This document shows, one piece after another, positions 47,191 to 60,183 of a stretch of 64,000 nucleotides of DNA (within the stretch, counting starts at the first letter, position 1; each line of letters begins with the position of its first letter). The DNA lies in assembly GCA_023055425.1 (NCBI GenBank), contig JALGPY010000001.1:138347368-138411367 (forward strand), in the 5' to 3' direction. The position numbers were made by a program, and so were the translations under genes. Origin of the DNA: Linanthus parryae (lineage: Eukaryota > Streptophyta > Magnoliopsida > Ericales > Polemoniaceae). The notes beneath the pieces were generated by a model, which was not told the origin of the DNA, did not search any database, and worked only from the letters and a program-made list of their open reading frames with translations.

Positions 47191-48938
47191 ATGTCTTCGG
47201 ACCAAGGCATTCGTCACGGAGACCAGTCTTCCTCCCATAAGGAGACCTCAGGAGAGAACAGACTGCTCAACACCACTCCCAACACTCGGGCCCCAGTTGT
47301 CGTTGAGGGAGAACCTTCTTTGGAGTCTCTCCAGGCTACAATAGGAACTCAAGCCCGATCCATGGAAGCTCAGTCTGAGCAAATTGCTCAGATCATGGCG
47401 ATTCTGGGAAATGTGGCCCAGAACGTTGTTCCGGGGGGTCCTGCCCCATTTCTGTCAACTTTGCTGCCCCCACCAGGGACAATGTCCACCTCAATAGGCA
47501 CCTCGATAGTGCATGTCTCTGCTGCCCAGACTCCTCTCTCGGGTGGCCTGGCAAGCCAGACGCCACCGTTCTCATCAGGCTCGTCCCTGATGACAGCAGA
47601 GAACCCCGCCGTATATCCTGCATTATCTCTATACGCAAGCGGAGCCCTAGGAAGCCATGGGACTCAACCTCCGCCTCCTTACAACTCCAATATGCCCAAC
47701 CTTCCGGGCTTTGGGCCAACAACTCCATCCTATGGAGGAACACCTGCTAGTATGGCGACCCTCGAACAAAGGATTGACAGTATCATCGCCAACCAGAGTT
47801 TCGCGGATACTGTCATCCCCAAGGTAGATAGTGCACCTCCCATTCCGCGGGATATCTACCTGATGCCAAACCCCACTGGGTACAAAGCGCCCAAATGGGA
47901 CAAGTTTGATGAAGTCTGTGGGAACGCCCACGAGCACGTGATGAGGTTCATGGATATGATGGTCCCGTACGCGGCTGATACTCGGTTGCTCATGCGCGAA
48001 TTTCTCAAATCTCTGGAAACCGTCGCATACAAGTGGTACAGAGCCCTCGAAGCGGGATCTGTCAAGATATGGGTGGAAATGGTAAAGAAATTCTATACGA
48101 AGTTCTTCCAGATGGACGAAAGAGTCACCACCATTCACCTATCCCGGATGTACCAAAAGTCTGACGAGGAAGGTGTCGCCTTCATTAAGAAATTCAGGGC
48201 CAGGTCCTTGGAGTGCATCGACGAAGTCTCGGAGGGCGATCTGGTCGAAATATGCCTGCAAGGCATGCGTGACGAGTACAAAGATATGTTGATTAACTTG
48301 AACATGCCTACTTTCTCGAAATTGATTGATTGTATCGGGAACGTGAGCCACTGGTAGAAAGAATGAAGAAAAGACACAGTAGCGAGCACGCGCTGACGAA
48401 TCCCAGCCCTAAAGACAGCGGATTCAAACGATCACGAGACGCCAATGTACATGCGGTATCTTCGCCCAGCAAGCAACTGCGGTTTGTGGCTCAAGAACCA
48501 CCATCCCTGTCTATATCAATCACGAACGCCATCGACCTTTGCAAGAAATGGCGATATTGAATTTTGCCGGCATTTGAACACAGACCTACAGGAGAACAAT
48601 TTCGGGACCCGAAATGGTGCGAATGTCACGGGCAAATATCCCATCCAACCAGGGAATGCAGGAAACTCAAGTGGATGGTGGACGAGCAAATAAGGAAGGA
48701 CCAGTTAGTTGTTGAAGAATCAGCCAAAAATGTTCGAGACGACCCTTCGCCGCGACGAGAGTCCAAGGGGAAAGAGATTGCCATGATCTCGATTACAGAC
48801 ATGACAGAAGCGGCAGTCCCTGTGGTTGCGAAACTCTATGAGAATGAGAAATATGACGAAGAAACTCAAGTTGGGCGAATGAAGGGCTCTATCAAATTCG
48901 CCAGGTTCTTTGATGAGATGAACTTTTCAGAGGGCTGA
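47191..48938 (+). pseudogene. Ty3/gypsy gag, broken after the capsid region
   Basis: ATG at 47191 opens a 388-residue frame: a proline- and serine-rich N-terminus with a heptad-like stretch (AQSEQIAQIMAILGNV), then the retrotransposon gag domain from about residue 230 (YKAPKWDKFDE, HEHVMRFMDMM, AYKWYRALEAGSVKIW) to LINLNMPTFSKLID. It stops at 48357. The rest continues in other frames, ending with a C-x2-H-x4-H-x4-C knuckle (WCECHGQISHPTRECRKLKW) near 48,620 in the segment 48564-48938. Protease, RT, RNase H and integrase are absent: the element is cut off where the next LTR begins at 48,970. Confidence 0.8.
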
Positions 48939-49948
48939 AGACATGGGGTGATGAGAGCAATATTAGGGGTGTGAGATCCCGTCCATAAAAAAAAGATTTG
49001 AACACAATTTTTTACATAACTGTGGTTGTTGGCAATTAAGTGTGATTAATCTGTAGTGAAGAAAAAACAATAAAGTTTATGTTACCAGTATAATATGAGA
49101 AACTATTGTTGCATGAGCAATTGAGCATAAACATGCACGTTGAATTGTTTGTGAGCTAAACATTTATTTGCATGTGATGGTTGCATTCCATATATCAAAT
49201 GTTAATTTGGTAATTTAGTAAAAGTTGTTGGTTGTTTTAAACTATCATAGTAGCATTTCTATCTTAATCTACATGTGTCATTTGTATGTTAAAAGTATCA
49301 TGCTTACTAATTGCATGTAATCAATTTGTTCATCTAAAAGTAGTGTCTTTTATTTTTGACCCATAAGAGAAACAGTTTGAACTGATAAATTTCGGCTAGT
49401 CTAGAATTTGGTAAAGAATTAAAAAATTCCAAATAGGTGTCTTCCAACAAGCTCAAAATGGGTCTACTCATTCACTGTATCATTTTCGTGTCCATGGGAG
49501 AAAACTAATACTCCCAACACCAAAGTTTATTTCATTACAGTGGATTTTGGCGGTCTTGTTTCTGTTCTAGTTAATGTTGATGTTTGAGAATCGAATTTGT
49601 TTCGGCTTGTACTTTGTTTCAGGTAGGGGAACTCTAATATATTACATAAACATAATTGTCTCGACATAAAACATGACATATTATTTAACATGATGATCAT
49701 TGTCTAGGTGGATCATTTATTTAACAATAACATAACTAGGTGAGTCCGCGTTTTCCTTAAGCCGAGCTTCCTTCACCTAGACCTACGGGGGAAAGAAACA
49801 AGACCACAGTTTTTCCAAAGTCAGCACAAAATGCTGAGCAAGTAAATACCCAAACGTGTAAACAGGAAAGAGGTATATTTTCACTTTTAAATAAAGAGGA
49901 ATAATATGGAAATAAACCATCTTGTTATTGCGAAAGCGTAGATATGAA

Positions 49949-51008
49949 TAGAGGTGTCAAACGGGCGGGTTCGGGTGAACCCGACCCGTTTATAAATGGG
50001 TTTATGTTTACATGGGTCCAACCCATTCTACCCGTTAAATGTAGCGGGTTTTATGGGTGGGTCATAAACGGGTCAATGTAACCCGTTAACCCATTTCTAA
50101 CCCGTTTTGTAGCAACATATGCTAAAGCATGAAAATACATATACCCATATTTTTTTTAATACCTTCTGTTTTCTTTTTGAAACTACCCACTGTATAACTC
50201 CAGTAAATTATTAATTCTTTTCTTTTTTTTGTCAAAAAATTATTAATTCATAATTCTGGAGAAAAAAATTATTAGAAAAAAAGTAAAAATAAACGGGTTT
50301 GTCTAAATGTTATCTGCCAGCCCAATCAACCTTGGAAGGCTCTTAAACAATCTTGCAGAAGATAAAGGACTTGTCAATCAATATCAATGGAGATCTTGAT
50401 ATGATCCGTAGGATTAAATGTTTGACCAATCTAACGGTCAATATTATCACACATGTAATAAAAAGTGAATCTCCAGTAATTCAATGTTCCTCTTCTCGTC
50501 TTATCCCTCTGTCATGCTCTGCCTCACCCTCTTCATCAGAAGAGGCTCACTTTCTCGTCGCCGGCGGCTGCACCTTGATCGGTGGCGTTGCCTTGATCGG
50601 CGGCTCCTTCCTTAGCCGTTGTCATCGACAAACGGCGAACTTCACCCTCTTTGGGTCCGGCGAAGATGATACGTTGCTAGTCCGGAGTGATGTCGGATCT
50701 GAAGGGTGAAGATCAATTCGCCGGCGGTGGCTGGAAGCATATCTTTATCACTTCGGGATGCAAGTCGTCGTTGGTGCTCCATCTTCTCTGACTTGAGGAT
50801 GGAAGTCTCCGTTGGGTCAGTACACTGAGAGAGGCGAAGAAACGGGTGTATGCGGGTTCAATTTTCAACCCTCTTAACCCATATAATTCAGCGGGTTGAA
50901 TTATGCGGGTTCACTTCAACCCGTTTAGATTTTTAAGAAGACCCGAACCCGTCTAAATGAGGCGGATACGGGTGGGTTGGCGGGTCCGGGTCAAGTTTGT
51001 CAGCTCTA
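49949..51008. mobile_element. Non-autonomous hAT element
   Basis: 1,060 bp with ends TAGAGGTGTCAAAC and, from the right, TAGAGCTGACAAAC (12 of 14 identical), flanked by a perfect 8 bp duplication GATATGAA at 49941-49948 and 51009-51016. Subterminal ACCCG/CGGGT repeats are abundant. No transposase is encoded. A GC-rich island at 50,480-50,720 (CGCCGGCGG motifs) looks like captured or exon-like sequence but matches no family I know. Confidence 0.85.
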
Positions 51009-52627
51009 GATATGAATATTCCGACTCTTTACTTAGCATTCTCAAATCATTCCACCATTTCAAAGAAACAGTTGCTTTTGTTTCTCATATGAAAAGGTCC
51101 ACATTTATTATTTTAGTTGTAGCGGGGAACGAACCAATCCAATAATATAGAACCAACCATCTCGCATGCATTCAAGACCTTAAGTGCCGGCACCCCCCTA
51201 AGACTCTTGCGGCCAGAGAGGTGAGTACAGGGAGCAGCCCGGGGCAAATCGCAACCGAGCAAAATATCATAATAAGTCGGGTGGCGGTGCCATCCCAATA
51301 ATCATAACCACAATGTATATAAGGTTCCGCCGCACAACTGTTTCCACTTTACGTTATTACGTGTTATTAATTTCACGTGATAGTTTCCAAATAATCATTT
51401 AGACAAGTATTTGAAATCTCAAATCAAGCACGTATATCGCAAAACACATTTTGAGACATAAAATCGTAAAAACATTTAGACACGAATGGAGGACGGGCAC
51501 ATTAGGTAAGGCATATTTACTCACCTCGACAATTAGCACAACAAAGCTTCTACGGATAAACGAAGCCCTCGTCTACGAACTCGTCACCTACAATTTATAA
51601 TTTCCTAAATTAATTACAAATCCAAAGTGTGCAAGTATGCTATGCAAAATTTCTCTAAGTCTATTTGAAATTACTCCCCATTATCCCCATTAATTATTAG
51701 CATGTACAATTGTATTTTTTTCTCATAAAAATCACAATTTATATATAAATACTAACTCTTAAAATTTATTAAGTAATAAATCGCATATTAAATTTATACA
51801 CTCTAATATTTAGAAAATAAAATAATAATCTATTTTACAACACATTTATTTGTAAGTGACAACAAAATTTAATTCCAACTAATTTAACTATTGCTAATTA
51901 TTTATTATAAAATATATATACTATTAAAGAATTAAATCCATAAATAAAACTCACAAATGTTTATTCAAATAAAACAAGTGTTTAGTCTCACATAATTTAT
52001 AACTTAATTTTGGAGAAAATATTTCTAATATCTACAAATAATAATCAAGTTTTATTTATTTATTAATAAAGGAGTTTACTAGTACATATGTTCTAAAATA
52101 GCTTCCTAACTTACTTTATTTTATCAATATTGAACAAATAACATATTTACTCAAAACACTAATTTATAAGTTCTTGAAATGTTTATTTAATCACACTAAA
52201 TTTATTTGATTAAAGAACTATATATATTTTATCTTGCTTACTTTGCAATAAAACAACAATATCCCATATTAAATAATACATATATATAACTTTAAATAGC
52301 AAAAACATCTTTTATATAATTAAAACAATAACTAGAATTATTAGAAATTAATTCTACTACAAAATTGCATTTTTAATTTTATATTATATTTGTAGTTTAT
52401 GTAAATACTAAATAGATCCCCCAACTTTTCATTAATGTCATCTAATCACCTTCCCAACAACAAAATAGTTTTATTATGCTACACTAGCCACCCCTAACTT
52501 TTCATAAAGTACAAGAACAACCCCCAACATGAACAAGCATAAATCCAACAACCCGATTCGATGTAGAGCTAATAAAATCATGTTTCGATGATCACAAATG
52601 AATCAGAGGGCGATTTAGGAGTTACCC

Positions 52628-52972
52628 TGTGAGAACCCAAGCTGTTTAAAAAGCCTAACATTATATTAATTTCAAATATGTGATTTAGTAGTCGGTAATA
52701 TATGGCACTTCAATCATTATTTGCGGACATGATTATTCACAAGTAAGTTTGGATTTTATTTGCAATGGCAGTAAAACTGTGAAAAGATTACTAGGCATGT
52801 TAACTGTTTCTAAGTTCCATAAAGTGGATGGAGGTATTAAAGAGTACATAGTTAGTGGATATTCATATAGAAATAATTCTAATATGTATGACCTATGTGC
52901 TTAACCAATAACTCACTTAGTCATGATTTCCTCTTCCAGAGGCAAACGTGTCCTTGTTTGGTGAGCTTGAAA

Positions 52973-53040
<68 letters not shown>

Positions 53041-54079
53041 GAAGCTCTTTTATGAAACGTGGTGCACCATTATTTGACATTTAGAATTCACAAGAGTCAC
53101 ATGTTAGTACTCAAGTTTCTATAAACAAGTTCTAAACTTAGTACAAACATGGTGAGTATAGCACACGGTAGTATTTCTTTTGAATTATTTTACATTAGTG
53201 GATAAGCTTGGGTAGCTTTGGGGGAGAATAAAAGAAAACACTTTGGTCAGTTGTATGGGGGAAGGAAGTTTGTTTTTCATGCTCTTATGAACTATCTGTT
53301 TGATATAGCCGAGAGAAAGCGGGTGGGATGAAAGGGGTACGGGTTCTCTATGGGTTTTCTTCCAAATTTTTGGTGTAGCCCATATTTTCTATATCACGAC
53401 CTTCCAACCAGAGTGGTCAGCATACTTTGATTGCTTTGGTTGCTAGTATTTTGCAGTTGATAGATGCGCTTATTTGAAGTGCTTTTGAAATGAAGGTAGG
53501 GAAAATCTAACTTCTAAGTTTCCTCAGTTACTGTCTATATCTGTTTATACTGTTGGTAAGATTTTTTACAGTTTTTTAGCTATTTGCTGATTAACTGGTG
53601 ATTGATAAATCACGTTGTTTGTCTATTTGGTGCCGCATGCTGATGTATAATAACTGGATGTTGTGTTAAGTAGATTTTAGATTTCTACGCCAGTGGTTAG
53701 GCGGTACCTGCTGACCTGTTTGGCTGACCCCTCTGTTTTACAGGTTGACCTGGAGAGCGACTAGATCGCGGAGTAGTTGCTAAAATTTGTATTTTTAGTT
53801 AACTATGTTGTTTTTAGCTGTTTTTAGTGAAAGTTGTAACTTTTTAGTCAAATTGTGATATTTTATAAAAAATGTCATTTTTGACCAGCTGGTGTAACTT
53901 TTTAGTAATTTCGGTCACGTACCAATTTATCAGAAAGTTGACCAAAAATGTAGTCTGGTGGACTGTGTGTCCTGGTGGTTGAGTTTTTGACGTTTGAAAG
54001 TGTCAGACGGGTTGATAGTAAACAGTGTTTTATCGCTAAATCGATAATTTTATTGTTAAAATTGTGACGGGTCGTCACA
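52628..54079 (+). repeat. LTR 1 (5' outer LTR), 1,452 bp
   Basis: Carries an expanded AT repeat at 52975-53032 that is nearly absent in the other two LTRs. Diagnostic bases include GCACC (GTGCACC), TTTGGTC and GTACGG at 53340 in the left half, and AGTATTT at 53458, GCGACTAG and GACGGGTCG in the right half. Confidence 0.9.
52975..53032 (+). repeat. (AT)n microsatellite in LTR 1
   Basis: About 58 bp of AT dinucleotides. LTR 2 and LTR 3 have only AGATATATATATG at the same place. Confidence 0.9.
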
Positions 54080-54080
54080 G

Positions 54081-54092
54081 TGGTATCAGAGC
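54081..54092 (+). promoter_or_regulatory. Primer binding site 1 (tRNA-iMet)
   Basis: TGGTATCAGAGC, complementary to the 3' end of plant initiator tRNA-Met, one base after LTR 1. Confidence 0.9.
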
Positions 54093-54154
54093 CTAGACCC
54101 AACCGGAAGTACGGATTGAGTATCTATAGTGTGTGTTGTGACAGTGTGAGTAAG

Positions 54155-54423
54155 CAGTGGCGGAGCCAGAAAATCAAGTCAGCCGGGGCAAAAAAATGCA
54201 AAAAAATACTGACTGGGAGGGGACTCGAACCTGGTACTTAGCTTTAATAAACATTACAACTAATCGCTTGGTCAAGTAGACAGTTTTGAATTTCAGGGGG
54301 GCAAAATTTTATATCTCTTAACAATTAGTCATGAAAATCTAAAAAATTATGGGTATTAGTAGAAATTTTCAAATTTCAGGGGGGGCAACTGCCCCCCCTT
54401 GCCCCTGTGTAGATCCGCCTCTG
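54155..54423. mobile_element. hAT-type MITE in internal region 1
   Basis: 269 bp with ends CAGTGGCGGAGCC and, from the right, CAGAGGCGGATC, flanked by a perfect 8 bp duplication TGAGTAAG (54147-54154 and 54424-54431). The interior includes a pol III B-box-like GGTTCGAGTCC on the minus strand near 54,230 and a G-rich/C-rich hairpin GGGGGGCAACTGCCCCCC. Confidence 0.85.
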
Positions 54424-55556
54424 TGAGTAAGTAGGTTTTGTACATGTGGTACAAGATAGACGAACCAACACACTTGTAAATCACCACATTGTCGAGCTAA
54501 AGATACCCAATCTTGTACAGCTTGGGGGTGGTTAAGGTACTGAGACATAAACTTCAACAGTGCATTTTATATAATGAGATAACTTCACATCCTGTTAGTT
54601 TTGGTACATTCTCCTTGTTTTGTTTATATATATATATATATAAAAAAAAAGCAGTGATCCAATGAAGGACCCCCTCTCAGGTCATCTCATATATATTTTT
54701 CTTTTGTTTAATGGTGAACTTTGAAGTAGTATGTGTTTGAGTCTGAATAATCTTTTCCAGTAAGTTTCATGTGGATGATCTATGCATGTATATGCATGTT
54801 GTTCTTTCTAAGTCAAATATTTTAAGAGAGACTCTAAATGTTGACGAACATGATATTTTCGTTTGGTGAAGGGATGAACAGATGTATGGAAGCAATGTGA
54901 AAATTTGATATTTCTTTTATATTATTAGTGTGTTTTTATTTGATGTTTTGCTTCTCCACCTTCTTATAGATTGATATATACTGAGAAAAAATGACAATTC
55001 AATAGTGTGTAAGTTATGATATAGTAGTTGTGATGATTACCAGTTGTAGAAAAAAAAGTACACTTCTAACTAGTGTTTGATGTTGGTGAAAACATGTTTT
55101 GCTTAGACATCCATATAGCACATTCTGTGAACTTCTAAATGGAAAGAGAGTTCGTGTTTTGACATGATGAACCAAAGAAGTTATTTGGGTTGTTAAGTTC
55201 TGTTTCCTTTAAAAGTACAACGTATTATTTCATGTCTTGACTTACATGTTCATTCTAAAAGTATAACTTAAAGTTTGAAAAAAAAAGAAGACATGAAATG
55301 TTTGAAAATTGAACAAGTTGGAGCATGAACGGTTGGAATTTGTGGGAAGCTAATAACCAGACATGCATTTTAAAGTGGTGTTGGCTTCTTTAATTGGTTC
55401 TTAGGAAAAAGTAAGAACTTGTCGTTCCTATATTTATTTGATAGAAAATAGTTAAAGCATCTGATTATTGATAAATTACAATCATGGCTACTTCTTAGTC
55501 ACATTGAAGTTGCTAAAGAAACTGTGGAAGACGAAGACTTGGAAAAGATAATTATC

Positions 55557-55558
55557 AT

Positions 55559-55645
<87 letters not shown>

Positions 55646-55647
55646 TT
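55557..55647 (+). repeat. (ATTT)n microsatellite in internal region 1
   Basis: About 91 bp of uninterrupted tetranucleotide repeat, three units longer than its copy at 60105-60183. Confidence 0.85.
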
Positions 55648-57206
55648 CATTTTAAGTGATGTAATGGGACCCCAAATTGAAAACAAATAGTTGATCACTA
55701 TTTATTATGTAAATAAATTGTGACTTAATGATTCTGATAGTGATATCAATTCCTAATGTTAGTTGGTATTGATTGATGTAGTAGCATTTTATTGCAACCT
55801 ATAAGAAAGAAATATATGAAGTATATTGAGGTATTTATCAAACATGTAATTATTTACTTGGTTTCTTTTTTTGGAAGACTATGTGGGAAGATAATCGTGA
55901 ACTTTATACCGTAAAAAAAATTATTTCAATCTTTGCAAGACCATTATCTTCAGCACAATACGACACATAATCTTGTGTATTTGTTGTGCATTTTGACGTC
56001 CTAAGTAATTGCGTTGGTTAATCATCCCAGACCCCACATATGCCTTATTGTGAAATTGATAAAGTCTTAATCTTTTTAGTTGTTGTTGGTAATAGTGAGT
56101 GAATGAGGTTTGGCTTGTTGAGGAAGCTTTTGCGGGAACAGGTGATAGATTAGAGCTAGCCAGGGAACCTTTTCTGTAAGGAAAGAAACTAACGACAAAG
56201 TAATTTTTTCTTTTAGAGAACCAGAAGAGTGCACAGTCCCTATTAACTTATAAGTAGATTCACGGGCATTTGGACAGAGAGCTATATAGAAACGGGTGAG
56301 ATTTTGTAGGTCTTTGTGCTCTTGGTATAAATTATAGATACGGTTCTCCTGAGTGATTTTGTTTTCTTGGGACATGGAGGTGACAAGGGGAGAGTGATGA
56401 AATCAATTGTGCCTTCAAACTCGTCAACATGAGGTGAAAAGAAAATAGTCACGGTGAGTCATTTTTTGACAGAGAAGGTGATAGGAGGTTAAGTTATATC
56501 AATTAATTGTGTGTTTATTTTCCTCTGGGTTTGGTTAAGTTGGAAGAAAATTTGTATGGCTCTATGGTAGAGCGATCCGGTAAAGTGAGAGAGACAATCT
56601 GTTATATATACTGCAAAAATATCGTTATCTAGTAAGTCATTGGTCATAAATTGTATTGTTGAGATAATTCTTGTTGTATGGTTGTGATATAGTCACTGCA
56701 ATCTAATTTGATTTGAGATGGTGATACCTCATTAAGCGAGGTGTATTCCGCTTATGTGAGTGGTTGATACTTGATAGTGGACTAGTGTATCCACGTGTAT
56801 GTTTTTAAGTGACAGACCGGTTGACAACACATTTGCGTTCTGCTAATGAACGGTTGACTTCAATTTTTGGCGGACTAGTGTGTCCCCTTCGGCTTAAAGC
56901 CATGAATTGTTGCTAATTGTGAATAAATTCGCTTTAGCAAGGGTTGATTCTCAACTGTATTAGGCGAGATGATTATCGTCTAATACTGGTGATATTTTAA
57001 CTTTTGATCTAATTATATCCATTTATTCCAATTGTGTGTTTATGTTACGTATCTACAAGTGGCATACATAAATTTCTTATGTACCGTGTTTTTATCAAAT
57101 GGTGTCTCATAAACAAGTAGATTATGTTGCTGTTTCGGAGAATTTCTATTGAGAAAGTGAATAATGAATTATTCGTGAAATTCTAATTTCGGGACGAAAT
57201 TTCTTT

Positions 57207-57219
57207 AAGTGGGATAGAT
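57207..57219 (+). promoter_or_regulatory. Polypurine tract before LTR 2
   Basis: AAGTGGGATAGAT directly before TGTGAG, the expected plus-strand primer position. It is preceded by GGGACGAAATTTCTTT. Confidence 0.7.
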
Positions 57220-58627
57220 TGTGAGAACCCAAGCTGTTTAAAAAGCCTAACATTATATTAATTTCAAATATGTGATTTAGTAGTCGGTAATATATGGCAC
57301 TTCAATCATTATTTGCGAACATGATTATTCAGAGTAAGTTTGGATTTTATTTGCAATGGCAGTAAAACTGTGAAAAGATTACTAGGCATGTTAACTGTTT
57401 CTAAGTTCCATAAAGTGGATGGAGGTATTAAAGAGTACATAGTTAGTGGATATTCATATAGAAATAATTCTAATATGTATGACCTATGTGCTTAACCAAT
57501 AACTCACTTAGTCATGATTTCCTCTTCCAGAGGCAAACGTGTCCTTGTTTGGTGAGCTTGAAATTCATAGATATATATATGTGACTATAGAAGCTCTTTT
57601 ATGAAACGTGGTGCCCCATTATTTGACATTTAGAATTCACAAGAGTCACATGTTAGTACTCAAGTTTCTATAAACAAGTTCTAAACTTAGTACAAACATG
57701 GTGAGTATAGCACACGGTAGTATTCTTTTGAATTATTTTACATTAGTGGATAAGCTTGGGTAGCTTTGGGGGAGAATAAAAGAAAACACTTTCGTCAGTT
57801 GTATGGGGGAAGGAAGTTTGTTTTTCATGCTCTTATGAACTATCTGTTTGATATAGCCGAGAGAAAGCGGGTGGGATGAAAGGGGTAAGGGTTCTCTATG
57901 GGTTTTCTTCCAAATTTTTGGTGTAGCCCATATTTTCTATATCACGACCTTCCAACCAGAGTGGTCAGCATACTTTGATTGCTTTGGTTGCTAGTATTTT
58001 GCAGTTGATAGATGCGCTTATTTGAAGTGCTTTTGAAATGAAGGTAGGGAAAATCTAACTTCTAAGTTTCCTCAGTTACTGTCTATATCTGTTTATACTG
58101 TTGGTAAGATTTTTTACAGTTTTTTAGCTATTTGCTGATTAACTGGTGATTGATAAATCACGTTGTTTGTCTATTTGGTGCCGCATGCTGATGTATAATA
58201 ACTGGATGTTGTGTTAAGTAGATTTTAGATTTCTACGCCAGTGGTTAGGCGGTACCTGCTGACCTGTTTGGCTGACCCCTCTGTTTTACAGGTTGACCTG
58301 GAGAGCGACTAGATCGCGGAGTAGTTGCTAAAATTTGTATTTTTAGTTAACTATGTTGTTTTTAGCTGTTTTTAGTGAAAGTTGTAACTTTTTAGTCAAA
58401 TTGTGATATTTTATAAAAAATGTCATTTTTGACCAGCTGGTGTAACTTTTTAGTAATTTCGGTCACGTACCAATTTATCAGAAAGTTGACCAAAAATGTA
58501 GTCTGGTGGACTGTGTGTCCTGGTGGTTGAGTTTTTGACGTTTGAAAGTGTCAGACGGGTTGATAGTAAACAGTGTTTTATCGCTAAATCGATAATTTTA
58601 TTGTTAAAATTGTGACGGGTCGTCACA
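57220..58627 (+). repeat. LTR 2 (middle LTR), 1,408 bp, chimeric
   Basis: Left of 57888 it agrees with LTR 3 at every difference seen (GCGAACATG, GTGCCCC, TTTCGTC, GTAAGG). Right of 57996 it agrees with LTR 1 (AGTATTT, TTACTGTC, GCGACTAG, TAGTCAAA, GACGTTTG, GATAGTAAAC, GACGGGTCG). One switch point explains the whole pattern. Confidence 0.9.
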
Positions 58628-58628
58628 G

Positions 58629-58640
58629 TGGTATCAGAGC
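58629..58640 (+). promoter_or_regulatory. Primer binding site 2 (tRNA-iMet)
   Basis: TGGTATCAGAGC one base after LTR 2, identical to the first site. Confidence 0.9.
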
Positions 58641-58702
58641 CTAGACCCAACCGGAAGTACGGATTGAGTATCTATAGTGTGTGTTGTGACAGTGTGAGTA
58701 AG

Positions 58703-58971
58703 CAGTGGCGGAGCCAGAAAATCAAGTCAGCCGGGGCAAAAAAATGCAAAAAAATACTGACTGGGAGGGGACTCGAACCTGGTACTTAGCTTTAATAAAC
58801 ATTACAACTAATCGCTTGGTCAAGTAGACAGTTTTGAATTTCAGGGGGGCAAAATTTTATATCTCTTAACAATTAGTCATGAAAATCTAAAAAATTATGG
58901 GTATTAGTAGAAATTTTCAAATTTCAGGGGGGGCAACTGCCCCCCCTTGCCCCTGTGTAGATCCGCCTCTG
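58703..58971. mobile_element. hAT-type MITE in internal region 2 (copy of the first)
   Basis: Same sequence, same insertion point and same TGAGTAAG flanks as 54155-54423, so it was duplicated with the internal region rather than inserted again. Confidence 0.85.
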
Positions 58972-60104
58972 TGAGTAAGTAGGTTTTGTACATGTGGTAC
59001 AAGATAGACGAACCAACACACTTGTAAATCACCACATTGTCGAGCTAAAGATACCCAATCTTGTACAGCTTGGGGGTGGTTAAGGTACTGAGACATAAAC
59101 TTCAACAGTGCATTTTATATAATGAGATAACTTCACATCCTGTTAGTTTTGGTACATTCTCCTTGTTTTGTTTATATATATATATATATAAAAAAAAAGC
59201 AGTGATCCAATGAAGGACCCCCTCTCAGGTCATCTCATATATATTTTTCTTTTGTTTAATGGTGAACTTTGAAGTAGTATGTGTTTGAGTCTGAATAATC
59301 TTTTCCAGTAAGTTTCATGTGGATGATCTATGCATGTATATGCATGTTGTTCTTTCTAAGTCAAATATTTTAAGAGAGACTCTAAATGTTGACGAACATG
59401 ATATTTTCGTTTGGTGAAGGGATGAACAGATGTATGGAAGCAATGTGAAAATTTGATATTTCTTTTATATTATTAGTGTGTTTTTATTTGATGTTTTGCT
59501 TCTCCACCTTCTTATAGATTGATATATACTGAGAAAAAATGACAATTCAATAGTGTGTAAGTTATGATATAGTAGTTGTGATGATTACCAGTTGTAGAAA
59601 AAAAAGTACACTTCTAACTAGTGTTTGATGTTGGTGAAAACATGTTTTGCTTAGACATCCATATAGCACATTCTGTGAACTTCTAAATGGAAAGAGAGTT
59701 CGTGTTTTGACATGATGAACCAAAGAAGTTATTTGGGTTGTTAAGTTCTGTTTCCTTTAAAAGTACAACGTATTATTTCATGTCTTGACTTACATGTTCA
59801 TTCTAAAAGTATAACTTAAAGTTTGAAAAAAAAAGAAGACATGAAATGTTTGAAAATTGAACAAGTTGGAGCATGAACGGTTGGAATTTGTGGGAAGCTA
59901 ATAACCAGACATGCATTTTAAAGTGGTGTTGGCTTCTTTAATTGGTTCTTAGGAAAAAGTAAGAACTTGTCGTTCCTATATTTATTTGATAGAAAATAGT
60001 TAAAGCATCTGATTATTGATAAATTACAATCATGGCTACTTCTTAGTCACATTGAAGTTGCTAAAGAAACTGTGGAAGACGAAGACTTGGAAAAGATAAT
60101 TATC

Positions 60105-60106
60105 AT

Positions 60107-60181
<75 letters not shown>

Positions 60182-60183
60182 TT
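60105..60183 (+). repeat. (ATTT)n microsatellite in internal region 2
   Basis: About 79 bp. Counterpart of 55557-55647. Confidence 0.85.

Larger units (their letters stand above)
54080..57219 (+). mobile_element. Internal region 1 of the composite element
   Basis: 3,140 bp, non-coding. It has the primer site at 54081, a hAT-type MITE at 54155-54423, an ATTT repeat at 55557-55647, a hairpin-rich stretch at 56,720-57,000 and a purine-rich tract before LTR 2. The 99-residue minus frame at 56076-56375 has no recognisable domain and runs against the element. Confidence 0.85.

Noticed and set aside
56076..56375. Identical 99-residue minus-strand frames at 56076-56375 and 60612-60911
   Set aside because: Their identity comes from the tandem duplication, not selection; they run opposite to the retroelement and have no recognisable motif.
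55557..60183. CRISPR-like or satellite array from repeated blocks
   Set aside because: The repeats are simple tetranucleotides and retroelement copies; there are no regular repeats with spacers, and the genome is a plant's.
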